From Reticulitermes lucifugus (lineage: Eukaryota; Arthropoda; Insecta; Blattodea; Rhinotermitidae): a stretch of 64,000 nt of DNA. A program made the translations under genes and the position numbers. Of this stretch, positions 1 to 13,639 are shown piece by piece (within the stretch, counting starts at the first letter, position 1; each line of letters begins with the position of its first letter). The notes below the pieces were generated by a model. That model had not been told where the DNA came from, did not search any database, and saw nothing but the letters and a program-made list of their open reading frames with translations. The DNA lies in assembly GCA_026260175.1 (NCBI GenBank), contig JAKCWW010000135.1:51340-115339 (forward strand). The letters are read 5' to 3'.

Positions 1-223
1 GGGGGGGGATTAAAAACAGCCATGTAAGGAAAAAAACTTTATCTAGCCCACACAGAATCCAATTTCTTCTGGTACAGGGAAAATCATCATCAAAACCTGA
101 AATATGGAATGAAACACACGAGTAACGTTAACAGCACAGTGCAGAAAAGCCACGTAAGCTTCAATTGTTCCTTCATAAATTTGTCGATGTCACAAGAAGT
201 TACACTGGAATAAAAAAAAACTG

Positions 224-419
224 TCAGACAAAATGTGCTTTAGTTTTCACTCTTTCAGAATTAGCAGGAAGGGAGGAAAAACTTCTCACCCCAATTAGAG
301 GTGTCCTATGCTTCTCAGCAATGTTTGAGATTGCACCAGATACATCCATTCCAGAGTTACCACTCTGCTTCCTGGAAGCTGTACTAAAACCATCCTCAGT
401 AGCCTTGTCAGATGTATCA
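224..419 (-). CDS. Possible exon (unassigned, minus strand)
   Basis: A strong acceptor-like tract on the minus strand (CCACTGTCTGATTTTTTTAG) is followed by 64 open codons with protein-like composition: DTSDKATEDGFSTASRKQSG, then NSGMDVSGAISNIAEKHR..., ending KTKAHFV and TGA. It is rich in Ser/Thr/Asp/Lys, as in a disordered tail. The exon would need two bases from its upstream partner (a phase-2 donor), so it does not fit the shared phase-1 donor of the main gene or the phase-0 donors of exons B and E. It could belong to a different transcript or be chance. I do not recognise the protein. Confidence 0.27.
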
Positions 420-2039
420 CTAAAAAAATCAGACAGTGGAACAGTAATAATTAAATGTTCAACATTCATGTAGTCATGCAACAACAACCACTGCCACCAT
501 CACTGCTGCCACTGTCACCACCACTACCACCAGTGGCAGGGGCAGAAGAAAAAGTGATGATGATAACAACACTGTTTCATGCATATAATACTGTATTCAG
601 CATAATTACTGATGAGTGAAGGTGGCAGTTTGGAAAATGAAACAGATACACAAATTAACCACACAGCTGACAAAAATGTTGGTCACTTTGCTACAAGACC
701 TTTCTGCCATGAAACCACTTTTGTCATATTACATGATTTATTTCTGGAATGATTTGAACCCCCAGATAATAACCTATATTGTTGTACATGGTCATGCATG
801 TACCAATAAGACACTAATACTAGGGTACACAATAGTACTAAGAACACTGTTTCATGCTGCTATGCAAAACCAAAAGCAGTCTCACAGGACTGTATTTAAA
901 GAACTTCATAAAAATACAATTCACTAAAAGTGTGCCTCTTTAATGCATGTACAACATCTAACATTCTACAACAATGATGTTGATAATGCCTCATATGACT
1001 TGAGTATATACTGGTGTCTTAAAAGCCTGACATATTCTTCACAAGTAATAGTACAGCTGGCATCTGGCCTTGTGAGGCAAGAAACTGATTTACTTTTGTC
1101 TCTTTCTTACATGGCAGATGGAAGACAGGACAGAGAGAAACCACAGAAGATTATGCGTCACATTGTTTGGAAAGAGCTACAGATGATACGCACAATGTTC
1201 TACGCACAATATCACACTTCTTTGTGTACTCTAGTACTTTGTTCAACAACGGGCAAATCTTTAATCCATTCCAATTGTTTTGATATAATAAGGTTACATG
1301 TGAAGTACTTACATGTTTCATATTTAACATTGGCCTTAAAAAATTAGTACAAATTACATGTTATCCACTTTATCAACTAATACACAACCATGTACAAGGT
1401 TCAAAATATCACTAAAAACATCTATAAGAATTTGAAGCGATTGAAACATAACCCAATTAACTCCTTTGATAAGGTATGATTGTGTGTACTTTCATGGCCT
1501 TAAAATATTATGACAAACTCTGGTTGCTGTGTGAAAGACAACTCATTTCAGCCAGTATGTAAAGCAGTTTTTGGATTCTTACTACCCAGATTAATGGACA
1601 GGATTAAACAAACCAGTTTTGTGCAATTGTCCACTTTCACTCCTGTCAAATTCTACCATAGGGGCAAAACTGAAGGAAATGGTTTACTTGAAAAAAGTCA
1701 ACATATGGGATCAGCTTCAGCATTTGATTGAAGTAGTTGCAATAATACAACACATGCCAGAATTCACCAGTGTACCAGGAATTCTTAGTGTCACAGGGCT
1801 CAGTTACGCATTCAAACAGAGAGCACTTTCAGCAGTTTTTTAAAACATTCTGTCAACACTAAGACGCTGTTATGTTGAAATCTGATAAATATAATAAATA
1901 AATGCTTGCTGTTCCCATCTTTATGGTGGGCCAGAACGTCTCAGTGCTCATAAAAGCCCCTTTACCTCTTATTTTGTATTCCAAATGGCATACTAAACTG
2001 CTGAGCAAATAACAAAAGTGGCCAAATTAATAACCTTAT

Positions 2040-2345
2040 TCTGGGAAAGGGATTACAAATCACAGTAACTCTGTGACCTACCCATATGATGGGTCCAATG
2101 TTCATAAAATTGTTAGGCAGACTGAAAGGATAAGATGGATGGGGCATATAGTACACATGCGGGCACAGAAACATGAAAAAAAAAACATTTTGGTAGGAAA
2201 ACTTAAAAAAACACCAATTGGGAGACCTAGTTGGGCATATATCAGGCAAAGAAGAAAGAAAAAATCAAGTGATTCAGTAGAGAATTCACAGTGGACGTTT
2301 GTGATCACAGCACTAAACCTTCAAGTTCCATAGCAAACAGAAATT
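2040..2345 (+). mobile_element. 3' end remnant of a non-LTR retrotransposon (LINE) ORF2
   Basis: On the plus strand a degenerate frame reads ERIRWMGHIVHM, ...ILVGKLKKTPIGRPSWAYI and then ITALNLQVP. This is the well-known C-terminal tail of LINE reverse transcriptase proteins (R-RWxGHVxRM ... GRPRxRW ... VNTVMNLRVP). A second copy of the same tail is at 47225-47480. It is non-functional debris. Confidence 0.6.
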
Positions 2346-2407
2346 TCTTAATAAACTGAACAACTATCGAGATTTGCGGCTTCCAAAGAAATGATATTGA
2401 GGATTCT

Positions 2408-2590
2408 CATCTTCTGGGATGTTAAGCTGTGCAGCAGGTAATTTAACAAAACCTGGTGTTCTGAGAAACGCAGTATCTTCATCTTCAAGGGTTAGTAAAC
2501 CCTAACCTCTGAAGATGAGGGTGCTAAGTGCCTTCCAAATGTCAGGATATGTTAAATTACCCACTACATAGCACAACATCCCACAAGACC
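2408..2590. mobile_element. Foldback MITE
   Basis: The left arm (TCTTCTGGGATGTTAAGCTG ... GGTAATTTAACA) reappears in inverse in the right arm (reverse complement TCTTGTGGGATGTTGTGCTA ... GGTAATTTAACA). The centre is itself palindromic (GGGTTAGTAAACCC, with CATCTTC/GAAGATG on either side). It is a member of the window's recurring TCTTCTGGGAT foldback family. Confidence 0.6.
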
Positions 2591-5156
2591 AGAAACCGCA
2601 ATAATAATCACTGGCATAAGGAAGACTCTGTTCCACAAAGTTAATTCTAGCAGAAATGTGATGTTATATTTATTACTTATGAGGAGAAATAAAAGTTTGC
2701 TGGGAATGAAGTGGAGGGTAAGCATACAATTAGAACTATTTCATAATTGGCTTTATGCACTTCAAATGTTCAACTGGTACAAAACTACATTATGTATAAC
2801 TGTAGGGAATGAATTCCCGTATACATGTTACATAATAAAAAATGTCAGTACTGATTTTACCTGATTTGCTCCATTTGAAATGGTTCTGAATAAATACATG
2901 TGATTGGTTACAATTGTTGTGTATACATATTTAATAAAATAAGCTACAATATTTTACTAGTTACACATTTCACATTAACGTTTACAACAAGCATAGCATT
3001 ACATAACAGTGCTACCCTGCTTGTAATGAACACTGCTCATGCTTACACATGGTGTTCTTAGCACAAGTAACAAAGAGTCAAACAACTACCAACATGTGTT
3101 AATTCATTATAGGTGAGTATTTCTTATAGGGATGTACCTTACTTCATTTCAAAATATTCTCCATTGATCTTTCATGTGTGTTTCTAAACTACATACCAAA
3201 TGCTACTGTTTTGAGATGATTTAATTACAAAGTTATTTTATCAGCTGCTGAGATATGCAGCATCAAATAAGATATGGGGTGATGAATTCACTGACGATGT
3301 GACAAGGATGTGAAAGGAAGTGGTCATGATTTATTTTAAGGTAAGAAGTGTTTCTTTCAAGTGCCCCCAGAATAACAATAAACAGCTAACATTAAGCAAC
3401 CTTATGCATTATGGACCAGCCAAGTCATGCATCCCATGCCAATGTTGCTTGACCTGTGCAATACACATTTAATCACTTCTGTCAAATGCCACATCCAATA
3501 TATGCATTTGGATGAGTGTTCATATATGGTACCCATAAGAAAATTAAGGAAAAGATTCTGATGTGAGTCTTAGGTTGTTACAATTGCATACAGAACAAGT
3601 ACTTATAAAAATTTAATAAATTAAGACAGATACGGTCATTTGTATGGGTTGGAAGCCAAGTGTTCATGGAAGAGAAAATGGTGCTGGGCTTGAACACTAT
3701 CCTTGAGTTGACTGACACAGGAAACCAGCTTTTTAAAAGTTATCAGCATAAATCACAATGAACTCCTGAAACTGAAACCATTTAAGACAACAGTAGTGCA
3801 TTATTTGAAACCACATGATCCTGCTAACAGAGAAAGATGTTGTAATCAGATCCATCAGTCTGTTCATGATCGTGAAATAAACCCTCGCCTAATTTTCTTT
3901 TGTTGATGAGAATTGGTTTCACTTACATTGTGAGGCAACATCAATGAAACCACAGATACTGCAGTTCACAAATGCACTGCATGGTCTTAAAATTGGTGTA
4001 TGGCATGATGTAAGTACAAACAGAATAACTGGACTGAATGCAAACTTCTTATGGAGGTGCCAGAAATGTATGCAAGACAATAAAGAGTATTTGCAGTAAG
4101 TGCTGCAATTTGGGTAAGTTTCATTTGTAATTTGTTTAGTTCAAACCTCTGTGGGCTTGATGCAGCCTCTTATTCTTCCCTGTAGTTTTACAATTTAGAG
4201 GGCACTTGAAAAAGTCTCATTCTGCTATTCATGCAGTTTCCTGGAGGACCTCAGTAAAACCATGAAAAACCATTAGGGAGTCTCAAGACTGAAATTTCAA
4301 GTTAGCACTACCAGAATACAAGCAGAATCAGCAACTAACATAGTGCTGTAAAATAAATGATGAAAGCAAACACCTGCAATACCGAATATGTAAAACAAAT
4401 ATACTTGAATGACCTTCAATTCATATCTCAGTCTTAGTTTGTGCTGTAAAGACACTATAAGTTCGGTATAAAATAAAAAACACCAAAAAACTGTCCCATT
4501 TTGATTAAAATACAGAATACATTTCCACAGTTTTAAACATAAATAACTGTAACTTCTTCCTAATACAGGATTATTTATTTTAGTTTACCAAACTGACACC
4601 GTTTCTCTGTCATGAAGCAATAATTGTGTTGATACAGAACAACTTCACTTGCTGTTCTTTAGTGGCACAAGCTATATATAATTTACTTGTCAAGTGAAAT
4701 GCTATTTGTTGTGATTGCCAGATTTCTTCAAATGCTACTCATATACTATGCTATAGTGATGACTACAGGTGTCCAAAAAGGTACTAGGTAAGGACAGATC
4801 TGTGGTGCCATTGACTTTTAAAACTTCTTTGTCACTCTGCCTGTTGTTGCAGCTACATTGAAGTGGATGCAATTTCCTGCAGTTGTTGGTTCTTATTTCA
4901 TGTCAACTGATAAATAAAATGCATAATGTTGATATCTGTTGAAAAAATGAAGTAATAAATATGTAAATCACTAACACTGTATTACAAAATTTCTGTCTGG
5001 AAGACAGATGTGTTGAGACAGAACCATTAAAGGTGTAAGGCAGATGTCAACAAATATTTATCATTCACTCCAAACACTACGCCCATCTACAAATCTGAAT
5101 TGTACAGTTCAAGCTGTTTCTGTTCCTTAACTTACAAACAACTTCAAAAACATGTA

Positions 5157-5157
<1 letters not shown>

Positions 5158-5198
<41 letters not shown>

Positions 5199-5250
5199 CA
5201 TACATACATACATACATACATACATACATACGTACATACATACATATATA
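5158..5250. repeat. Compound microsatellite (AT)n-(CATA)n
   Basis: An uninterrupted TA run of about 35 bp, followed by about 16 CATA/CGTA units with one interruption. The peptide ORFs predicted over it are artefacts of the repeat. Confidence 0.95.
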
Positions 5251-6639
5251 TTTCGGGTATGCAGAGTGATGAAAACTGTCCTAGAACAGTAACAACCACG
5301 GAAATGCATGAAACATATGAGTAAGTTCATCATTACCTCCTTACCAAACCTTCGTATCTTTGAAGGCAGCCAAAATCAAATCTTTAGCACATCATTTAAA
5401 TGCACTATATTCAGATACCATCAGACCATGAATTTATATTGCCTTTACATGCTATGTGTTAGTACAGTTGGAGTAAACAAGGACATTTAACTTCAACTTA
5501 CTACATTGTATTACTTCAGTCACAACAAAGAATTCATGAGGTCATCCTATTTTCATGACTGTTCCAATTGTTTCAAAAATCAAGAACGAGATGTTCACTG
5601 TCCATTTTCTTTACTCAGAATTCTATATTGCCTTTCTCCACTATTCAAGAAGAGCATTAATAACTGGTTTCATCAGTCATGTAAACAATCACGTAAATAA
5701 TTTGAATTTAACTGGCTACAAAGTGTAACAAGATAGTTAACAATAGCCTGTAACGAATATATACGTATAAGCCACGGATTTTTTTAAAGTGGTATAGGTC
5801 ACTTCTGCTATTTTATATCAATAAAAATTCACTTCATTTTATTCCTGTTCCTTTAAAAATATGACAATTCTTTCACAGACCATACTTGAAGTCCTTCATC
5901 GCTTAAAATTTGAAAATTCATTCATATGTTTGCAAAATATTTATATTTTATGTTACTTTGTTTAAAAATTGTCACCACAGAACAAAGCATAATATGTGAA
6001 ATAGAAAGGTTCTGATCTCATCATTCAGAAATACTCGCTTTGTATCTGTTTGTGTTCCTTGCACCTTTGATTGTTAAGAATCAAAACCAGGTTAATCTTG
6101 TCAAAGTCAAAGACCACAATCAACCTAACATCATAAAATTCTCTTGCCCATTCCTGTTTTACAGAAAGATAAAACTAAATTTATTGTTATCAATATTTAC
6201 ACTAATTTAGAATATGTAAAAATAGGTAGCACTGTTTTGTACACATTTCTATAGCAAATACATTAATTTGCCTTACAAAGTGATGATACATTGAAGACCA
6301 TATATTTCTAGAACTAGCTATTGCATTTAAATACGAAAACTATATTTTATGTAAAGTATGTCTCCTGGTATGAAATGTTTGGATAAATCACTTATTACTT
6401 ACAACAGACAATGTGTTTTTCTTGTCAACGAGAATGTGCGTGTTCAAAATTAATGTATTGAATAACAAAATGAGGCTATTTGATGGCAGACTTCATTTTT
6501 GTTGCAGTACTGATTTTTAATAACAGCCCAGGCAGCCTGTCATGTCATCCAAAAGTGTAGTCCCATCAAGTTTTGAACAATATTTGATGTCTTAGTTCTG
6601 TCAGCTACATACTTGGTTACTACCTTGGAATTTCTGTAG

Positions 6640-6740
6640 TTCTAGTGCCAAGGTTAAGAATGAATGGAGCTATACCTTCATTCTCCCACATGCCTTCACA
6701 GTGTGTACAGGAACAGCTTCACCTTTATCTTTACCTTACA
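6640..6740 (+). mobile_element. SINE 3' fragment
   Basis: The segment TCTAGTGCCAAGGTTAAGAA, ...CTCCCACATGCCTTCACAG... and a TTTACC/TTTATC-type tail is a degraded match to the body of the younger SINE at 12478-12725 (CTAGTGCCGAGGTTAAAGAA ... TTTACTTTAC). Confidence 0.55.
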
Positions 6741-9700
6741 ATGCCTACCAAGACTGCCACAGTACATTCTGGTTATCATCTTGCCTGGATCCCAGTCCCA
6801 TTGACTTGACTGCAGTATTTTCAAGCGTATCTCTCCACTTCCCCTCCTGTATATTAGTCTTGGACATTTGACCTCTGCACAGTCTATTGCTTCATTTTGT
6901 GGTTCAATATTTAAAATCATTTACTCTTATCGGCTAAAATAATAAGCACTTTCTGCGAGGTTTATGGAGATCACAACAGTTGCTACATAAAACTGGAGTT
7001 TAAATTATGTTTAACAGTATTTAAAATTTGTAATAGGAGTGTCATGAAAACTTTGTTAACACGCCAGGAAATATTATGATCCCACCCAACAAAAGGCCAG
7101 CCTACATATTGATAAAGTTCTTTGTTTTGTTTATGGATTGTTACAAGGGAGACTCAACACAACCTGCCCAAGCTTAATTGCTGAAGATCTCATTGGCTCA
7201 GTCATACACAGCCACCATAAGCACTGAGCCACGTATCCCACTGAGTCACCAAGCACAGGATGGCAGTCTCACAGAATTTTGTGCTTGGCTGACAAAAATC
7301 AAACATGCACAACTTGCTTCACTCCACTGTCTGACTAAAATCAGCATCATTTCAGTGCCTTCTTCAAATATCTGAGCAAGTGAATATCACAGAGAAAGAG
7401 ATGACCTGGATCATACACAATGTTCCAACAGATCTGACATAATCTTAAATTGATTCACATTGCATAATTCCTTAATTTCATATTTATAAGGCAATAAACT
7501 GCCCAACACACACAAACTGCTCATTAGAACTGCTTCCATGACAAGTTTTAGTTCTTAAAGAATCGTCATCAAATAGATGTACAAACTGTTATAGCAGCAG
7601 AATAAAGAATAGTTTAGTATATAGTAAATGGTTGACTTCATTTTAAATATTAATAATGCAGCCTTGATAGTGTTGGCTACAAGAAGGCACACAGTAGACT
7701 GGATGGAGCAATACATTCATTGTGCCATTGATGTGTTTATACTCATCTCTAGAAATACTCTCAGGCAGGATTTTACTGAATTTCAGTCTCCAGCAATGGC
7801 CATTAGGCAAGTTTATTTTTAAGCACCCTCATATGTTCATAAAATAATCTTAGTGAATCAAGTCATAAAGTGGTCAGTTCACCCTTTGAAAGGCAAACTT
7901 GGTATAAATAACATACAAAAGTGTAGTTCCTACATCACAGAAAACACAAAACACACCACGTGAAATTGGTTTGACTAATGGAGGCTCATGGAAACCATCA
8001 TCACTTATTCTAAAAGCCAATCAAAATTCCCTGGGTAAATACTGAGTTCTTCAAGTTTAAAACAGGCGGCATATACAAGTATCACTGCCCATTGAAAGGT
8101 TAACATCATGTGCACATTTACTTGGGCAATAATGGTGAGGGAAAAACTTTTTTGTAGCTACGAGTGCAGATTCCCAATTATTTATATGCAAAACTATTAA
8201 ATTCATAATCATGACATTCACAAGCAGTGCCCTCTCTGCTGCATATCAAGAGTACAGAAATTAATTTCAGTTAGTAATACTACAACACGATATTCTTTCC
8301 AGTCTCCAGATGTGGTTGTTTTATTGACTACAGCTGAAATTTGTGAACAAAATGTGAAATAGTTTGATGACTTGAATTGTCATTAACACTGACTCACAAC
8401 AGATCACATTTTTTGCATATTATTTATAATACAAAGCCATCAACAGCAGCAATTCCAAAGCAATGGAACAGACTATGGAACACACTGGTCCAAGTTATGT
8501 CTTCTTTAATAATAACTGTAATAAAATCATATTTTTGTTACTTTGTAATAACTAGTAACCTTCAATCTTCTGAACCCAAAACATTATGGGCACCTACAAT
8601 ATGACACCCTTGCCACACCTGCATCAGGTACGCACATGCAGGGCCAGTTTAAGACATTTCTGGATTCCATGCAAATATGAATCTGGAGGCCCTACCTATG
8701 TGTAGTCCCAAACTCACAGTGAAGATACAGCAGTGTTTGAATTCACATACAAAATATGTTTGACACAAAATCTGAAATACAATCACCCGTTCTTGGGGCC
8801 CCCGAAGAGTGGGGACACATGCAGCTGCATAAATTATGGTAGCCTTATGCTGGACCTGTATGCATGCACACACACATGCACAAACACACACACACTAAGC
8901 TACAAAACTAATTTTCTGAACACATTCAAACTTGCTTCTATCTATGGAATCTAAAAACTGCTGCATCTAGCCTAGGGAATACATTATCTGACTTTGGCCA
9001 TCACAGACATAGTGTAAATGGTACCCACAAGTACAATATTCTCAAACCATTCTGAAAAAATGTGGTATGACTATGTACTAATTAAATTTCCACTCGTCTT
9101 CTCTTGATTTCTATATTTAAAGAAAACTGCAAAAATAAGTTAACACAGGGATATGGCTGATCACTAATTACTTACCAGTTGAAGGGCTAATCTAATAAAG
9201 CATTATAGGGTAATAAATTAATTGCATATCAAGAATACTGATTTAATATTGACATACCTTTTAAGATTATATTTGTAAGTTTAATCTTTTCCAGTCTGCT
9301 TATGAGATGCAATAATTTCATTCAACACACTCCCCCCCCCCTCCCAATAGTAAAGAATCAATATTTATGCAAGTTAATTCAGAGCACACAGACCCACAAA
9401 AAACTTTTCTTTGTTTTATTTAATATATACAATATTAAAAAATGTTTAAAATACAAGTTGTAGACCTTAAGGAGATATATATTTCAAGTCATGTGCCAAT
9501 CCTTAGTATGACAAGCCACTTTTTGTGGGCAATTATGAAGTATGATTTGAACTTCATGTACAGCAGGAATACTGATACTGAGAAAAGATAAATTTACCTG
9601 CCAACCTTGAGCAAAGATTTCCAATACTGAACTTAACTGAAAATTATTTAGTAGTTTTAGATAAGAAAATGCTGATGGACAGACAGAATCTTCACATTTA

Positions 9701-10741
9701 GTGTTTATTTTATGCTCTTTGCATAAAAGCAAAATGTCAAAATTAGTTGTGTATGTAATTATAGTTGTTTGAACTTTTAACATCAGATGCAACCAACAGC
9801 ACAGACAACAGAATGTCAGATACATACATACAACAAAATACAAGTGGAAATTGTTTTATGATTTATTCCTGTTTTTATATTCTTGGTGTCCACAAGTTTC
9901 TATCAATCAGTCTTCTAATACAGATGAACAAGACAAACTGGCAGCATCAGTGCTGTCAATTTCTTTTGTCCCAAACAATTCATGTGCTAATTTTAAAAAT
10001 TTGTTTCTTTGTAACTTCTTTCAAATTTTTAAGATATTCGAACTTTTACAAAAGTGTTCTGTAAGCTTCAGAATTTTATCTCAGGGTTGTAAGGGGAAGG
10101 ATGCATCTCTTAAAGGCCTCTATTACTATTACGCAATCTCACCTTCACACAGTGCACCCGTTTTCATACACAATGTTCTGGCTACCAAGTTATGATTGTA
10201 CAACCATTATTACATGCAGTTTGGTTGAAATCCCACTATCAAAAATTTGGTTGGGTTAAGTTAAGTTAGGATACTTTTAAGTGCAGTTTTAAAGTTTACT
10301 GTTTGGCATGTTGGCAGTCATAAATAACGACTGCTGTATATTCTATCAATCCATCAATAAGTGGTATCTGGCATTCAACAAACACAGCCTAAAGAGTATA
10401 GGCAAAAAAAAGGGTATTTCAATGTTTCTTAACCCCACCTGTCAAAGCTACTGAAAACACAAACATGCAATATAATTACTCTACATAATTCTGTAACTGT
10501 ATGACAGTATCAAAACTATAGGAATGGCTGCCTTAAAAAGTACTGAAAGAGTTGAAGTGGTGTCTCTTCAACTGAATAACTACTGGTAATTACCACATAG
10601 CAGGCAATACAAAGCTCCACAATTTCATTACTGTTTAAGCTACATATTATCACTACATTAATCATACAATTACTATCAATACTACAGATCACCACACTGA
10701 TCAGTCAAGTCATAATACAACAATATGGCAATGAGATAATA

Positions 10742-12172
10742 CAGGGTCTTTCACAAAAAATGTTACCACTTGGGACATGAGACCATCATTTGAGGTATGC
10801 AGCATAAAAAAGTGTGTGCAGTGATATTATGTATGCAGTGGAGGTTAGGTTTGTTTACATTGCACTGCATTGTTAACTGCAATGTTTTCCTCCATACATG
10901 ACACATCAGGAATACTAGTATTTAATTAACATTGCTGGAACAGTGCAAAGTGGTGGTATGGGTGAAGTTCCATCAGTTACCCACAAAATAAACTGAACTG
11001 AACTGAACTTTCACAGACGAAATTCAGTAATTATATCCATAACACTCCAACATTATCACTGACAGTGTCACATTTATGAAAAGTTCTGTGAGATGGGTGA
11101 ATTTAAAGATAATTACACTGGCAATTCTGATGCAAATTAACAGAGTGAACAAGAATATGTGCACAGCCAAAAACCATGCAGTGTAGTCTGAGTAAATGGA
11201 GAATGTTCTGAAAGGAACCTGAAATTAATTGGTTTCATATCCACATATGTCAAAAACTGCCAGCTGCAGACAAAGAAGCCCAAATCAATGCATGCAACAT
11301 TCTGTTGCTAACATAGTTCAACCAGACTGAAAAACTGATCAGCTTCTTGGTAAAGTCACATTGAATGTAAGTCATGAAGGAAAAAAACACAACTGTGTTA
11401 TTTGGGGAATGAAAAATCTTAATCAACCAACAATACAAACGAGACTCAACCAGAGTGCAAATTTGGTGTAGTGACACCTACAGTGGTGTCATGGGCCCCT
11501 CCTTCCTTCCAAACAGAACTGTAAAAGACAAAGACATTTCATATTCAACTGTCATAGGCCAGATGTTGGATCCATGAAATGTATGTGTGTGTGTGTGTGT
11601 GTGTGTATGCATATAGAGTATGTATGTACGTATGTAAAACTTGAAGTTCGTGTTCAATGAATTTGTTGTGGAAGAACTGTCACTGTGAATAAAGGGAGAT
11701 ACAAGTTTCAGTTGGACAGTGCACTACCATATTTTGCTTTGTTTGGGTGAAGAAACGTCTGACCGTGTTTTTCACTGTGCAAGAGACTGGTTGGTTGCTG
11801 TGCACCTTTTCCAGGCTCCCAGATCTCCAATCCCACATCATGTGAATCTGGTTTGGGGCACAGTTAAGGACAAAGTGTACGTAACCAAACCAATAAGATT
11901 CCGCACCCTGAAGGAATCACTACTGCTGTTCACACCATTCTATCAACTAAGTGCCAGTGACTGCAACTTTTCTGGCATATGGAGATGTGTGTACACAGTG
12001 CTACACAATGCTGGGGAACACACACAAACATAACTTTTCACAAAACAAGACTCATGTGCAACCTGTCAAAGTTCTGTTCATTTTGAATTAACACTCAATG
12101 GAGACATCACTAAAAGATATTACTGGTATGTGAATTATCATTTAAATGGTAACAATTTTTTGAGAGACCATG
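10742..12172 (+). mobile_element. Degenerate mariner/IS630-type DNA transposon with TIRs
   Basis: A TA dinucleotide on each side (10740-10741 and 12173-12174) flanks imperfect inverted ends: CAGGGTCTTTCACAAAAAAT on the left and the inverse of CATGGTCTCTCAAAAAATTG on the right, both followed by GTTACCA. Inside, plus-strand fragments resemble IS630/mariner DDE transposases, notably near 11770-11920 (...NLVWGTVKDKVYVTKPIRF, equivalent to the usual LWG-x-(V/L)K-(D/N)KVYVTKP near the third acidic residue). Stops and frameshifts show it is dead. A CTGAA microrepeat occurs at about 10990-11008. Confidence 0.75.
11580..11607. repeat. GT microsatellite
   Basis: Uninterrupted TG dinucleotides within the mariner remnant. 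Confidence 0.9.
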
Positions 12173-12477
12173 TACATAATACAAAGGTACATGTGTACCT
12201 TGCCACTAAGGGACAAGTAACATATTTGTTCTTTGGTTAAAAATAACTAAAAGGCTTGTTGCATGACCAATAGAGTTCATTCTTTGGTTGACCTGACATA
12301 TGATACAAAAAAATATTAATGGCACTTAGTTTACTGCTACTAGCCTATTTGCTGAAGGTTGCTCATTACCCTGAGTTTCAGGATTGTGTGGAACTCTTCT
12401 CATTTTGAAATTGGATCATTTCACATAGAAATCTGCCTGCTGAAAATATGTAATGGAATAAAATTCACAAACTATAT

Positions 12478-12725
12478 CCTGATTGTCCGGGGATCAAATC
12501 CCGGTGTGGGCGAGATATTCCCTATTCGTGAGGCCGGTCCCGAGGCCTACCCTACCTCCTGTACAATGCGTACCGAATCTCTTTCCCGAGGGTAAAGCGG
12601 CTGGGGCGTGGCGTTGACCACCCACTCCCATCTAGTGCCGAGGTTAAAGAAAGAGTATTGCTACACCTCTACTCCCCCTCTGGGCCTTCGTGGCCTATTC
12701 TAGGGTGAACTTTACTTTACTTTTA
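12478..12725 (+). mobile_element. tRNA-derived SINE, GC-rich, relatively young (termite Talua-like?)
   Basis: A GC- and CpG-rich block in AT-rich intron. It opens with a B-box-like GGGGATCAAATCCCGG, has a conserved-looking body (GAGGCCGGTCCCGAGGCC ... CTAGTGCCGAGGTTAAAGAA ... CTCTGGGCCTTCGTGGCC) and ends in TTTACTTTACTTTT. The retained CpGs point to recent insertion. The A-box part of the head is missing, so it is 5'-truncated. The family name is from memory and not verified. Confidence 0.65.
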
Positions 12726-13639
12726 TACCCTGATTAATTGTGCAATCACAGTATAAAGATATGAATATCCAGTTTCTGACATGAATAAGGAGTAATACGT
12801 AACTCTTGCAAGCTTTACGTTAACTACTTCCCTTTGTACCATAACTTAACATGAGTTACATATTTTGCTTCAACCATGTTATCCCAAATTAATCAATAAA
12901 AACTGCTTTTTTCTATTTTATGTAGCTGATTTTTATTATATGGCAGAAGTTCCTTTGTCTATTGCTAGATGGCAGCACAAATTCAGAGCTGGAAGCAATC
13001 TCTGCAGCAATTTATTGTGCCAGATTATTCTACAGTCATCATGCTTTCATATCTTTACAGATCCAGTGGGGCTGTGACAGCACCATCATGACTGGCACAC
13101 AGCTGAACATATTGGCCCAGTTCTTTTGTGACATCTTCTGCATATCTGTGATGATACACAGGTGAAGGCCTCAGTTATGAAGGCTCTTAACTTGAGCCCC
13201 AATCAACACACCAACTGGAAATGCTTCACTGTTGAAGTCCTCACAGTTAGGACAAAATGAGATGGTGCATCATCTACCTGAAATCACACTTATTCTATGA
13301 TTCCTCTGTTCATCCTGTTAAATCATAACTCTGCAACATATCCAGACATAATGAAATGCTGACTGGTCTATCAAAGAAATATGGGCCAATTAAATGACTC
13401 ACAGTTGAACAAGCCTACAACATAATGTGTTGTAAATTTTTTTCCAACTCCAGTGTGTAGTGGGAATTCTCAATGGGCCAAAACACATTTTGGGTGTAGT
13501 GGACTGCACAAACACTTTATATGAGAACACATGAGTAAGCTACATTGACCCTGATATACAATAAAATCTGAAATTAAATAAAATGTGCCTGACTGTCAAA
13601 AACAAGGGAACAAAAATTATGAATAGGTATCAACCTGAA

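Noticed and set aside
1510-1843. Two overlapping plus-strand ORFs
   Set aside because: They look like frameshifted debris of an old element but I could not identify it, so no feature is claimed.
5100-5333. ORFs on both strands with runs of Ile/Tyr/His/Thr
   Set aside because: Translation of the AT/CATA microsatellite.
9484-9843. 119-codon minus-strand ORF
   Set aside because: Cys/Leu/Ile-rich composition typical of AT-rich chance frames; no flanking acceptor in the right phase and no motif.
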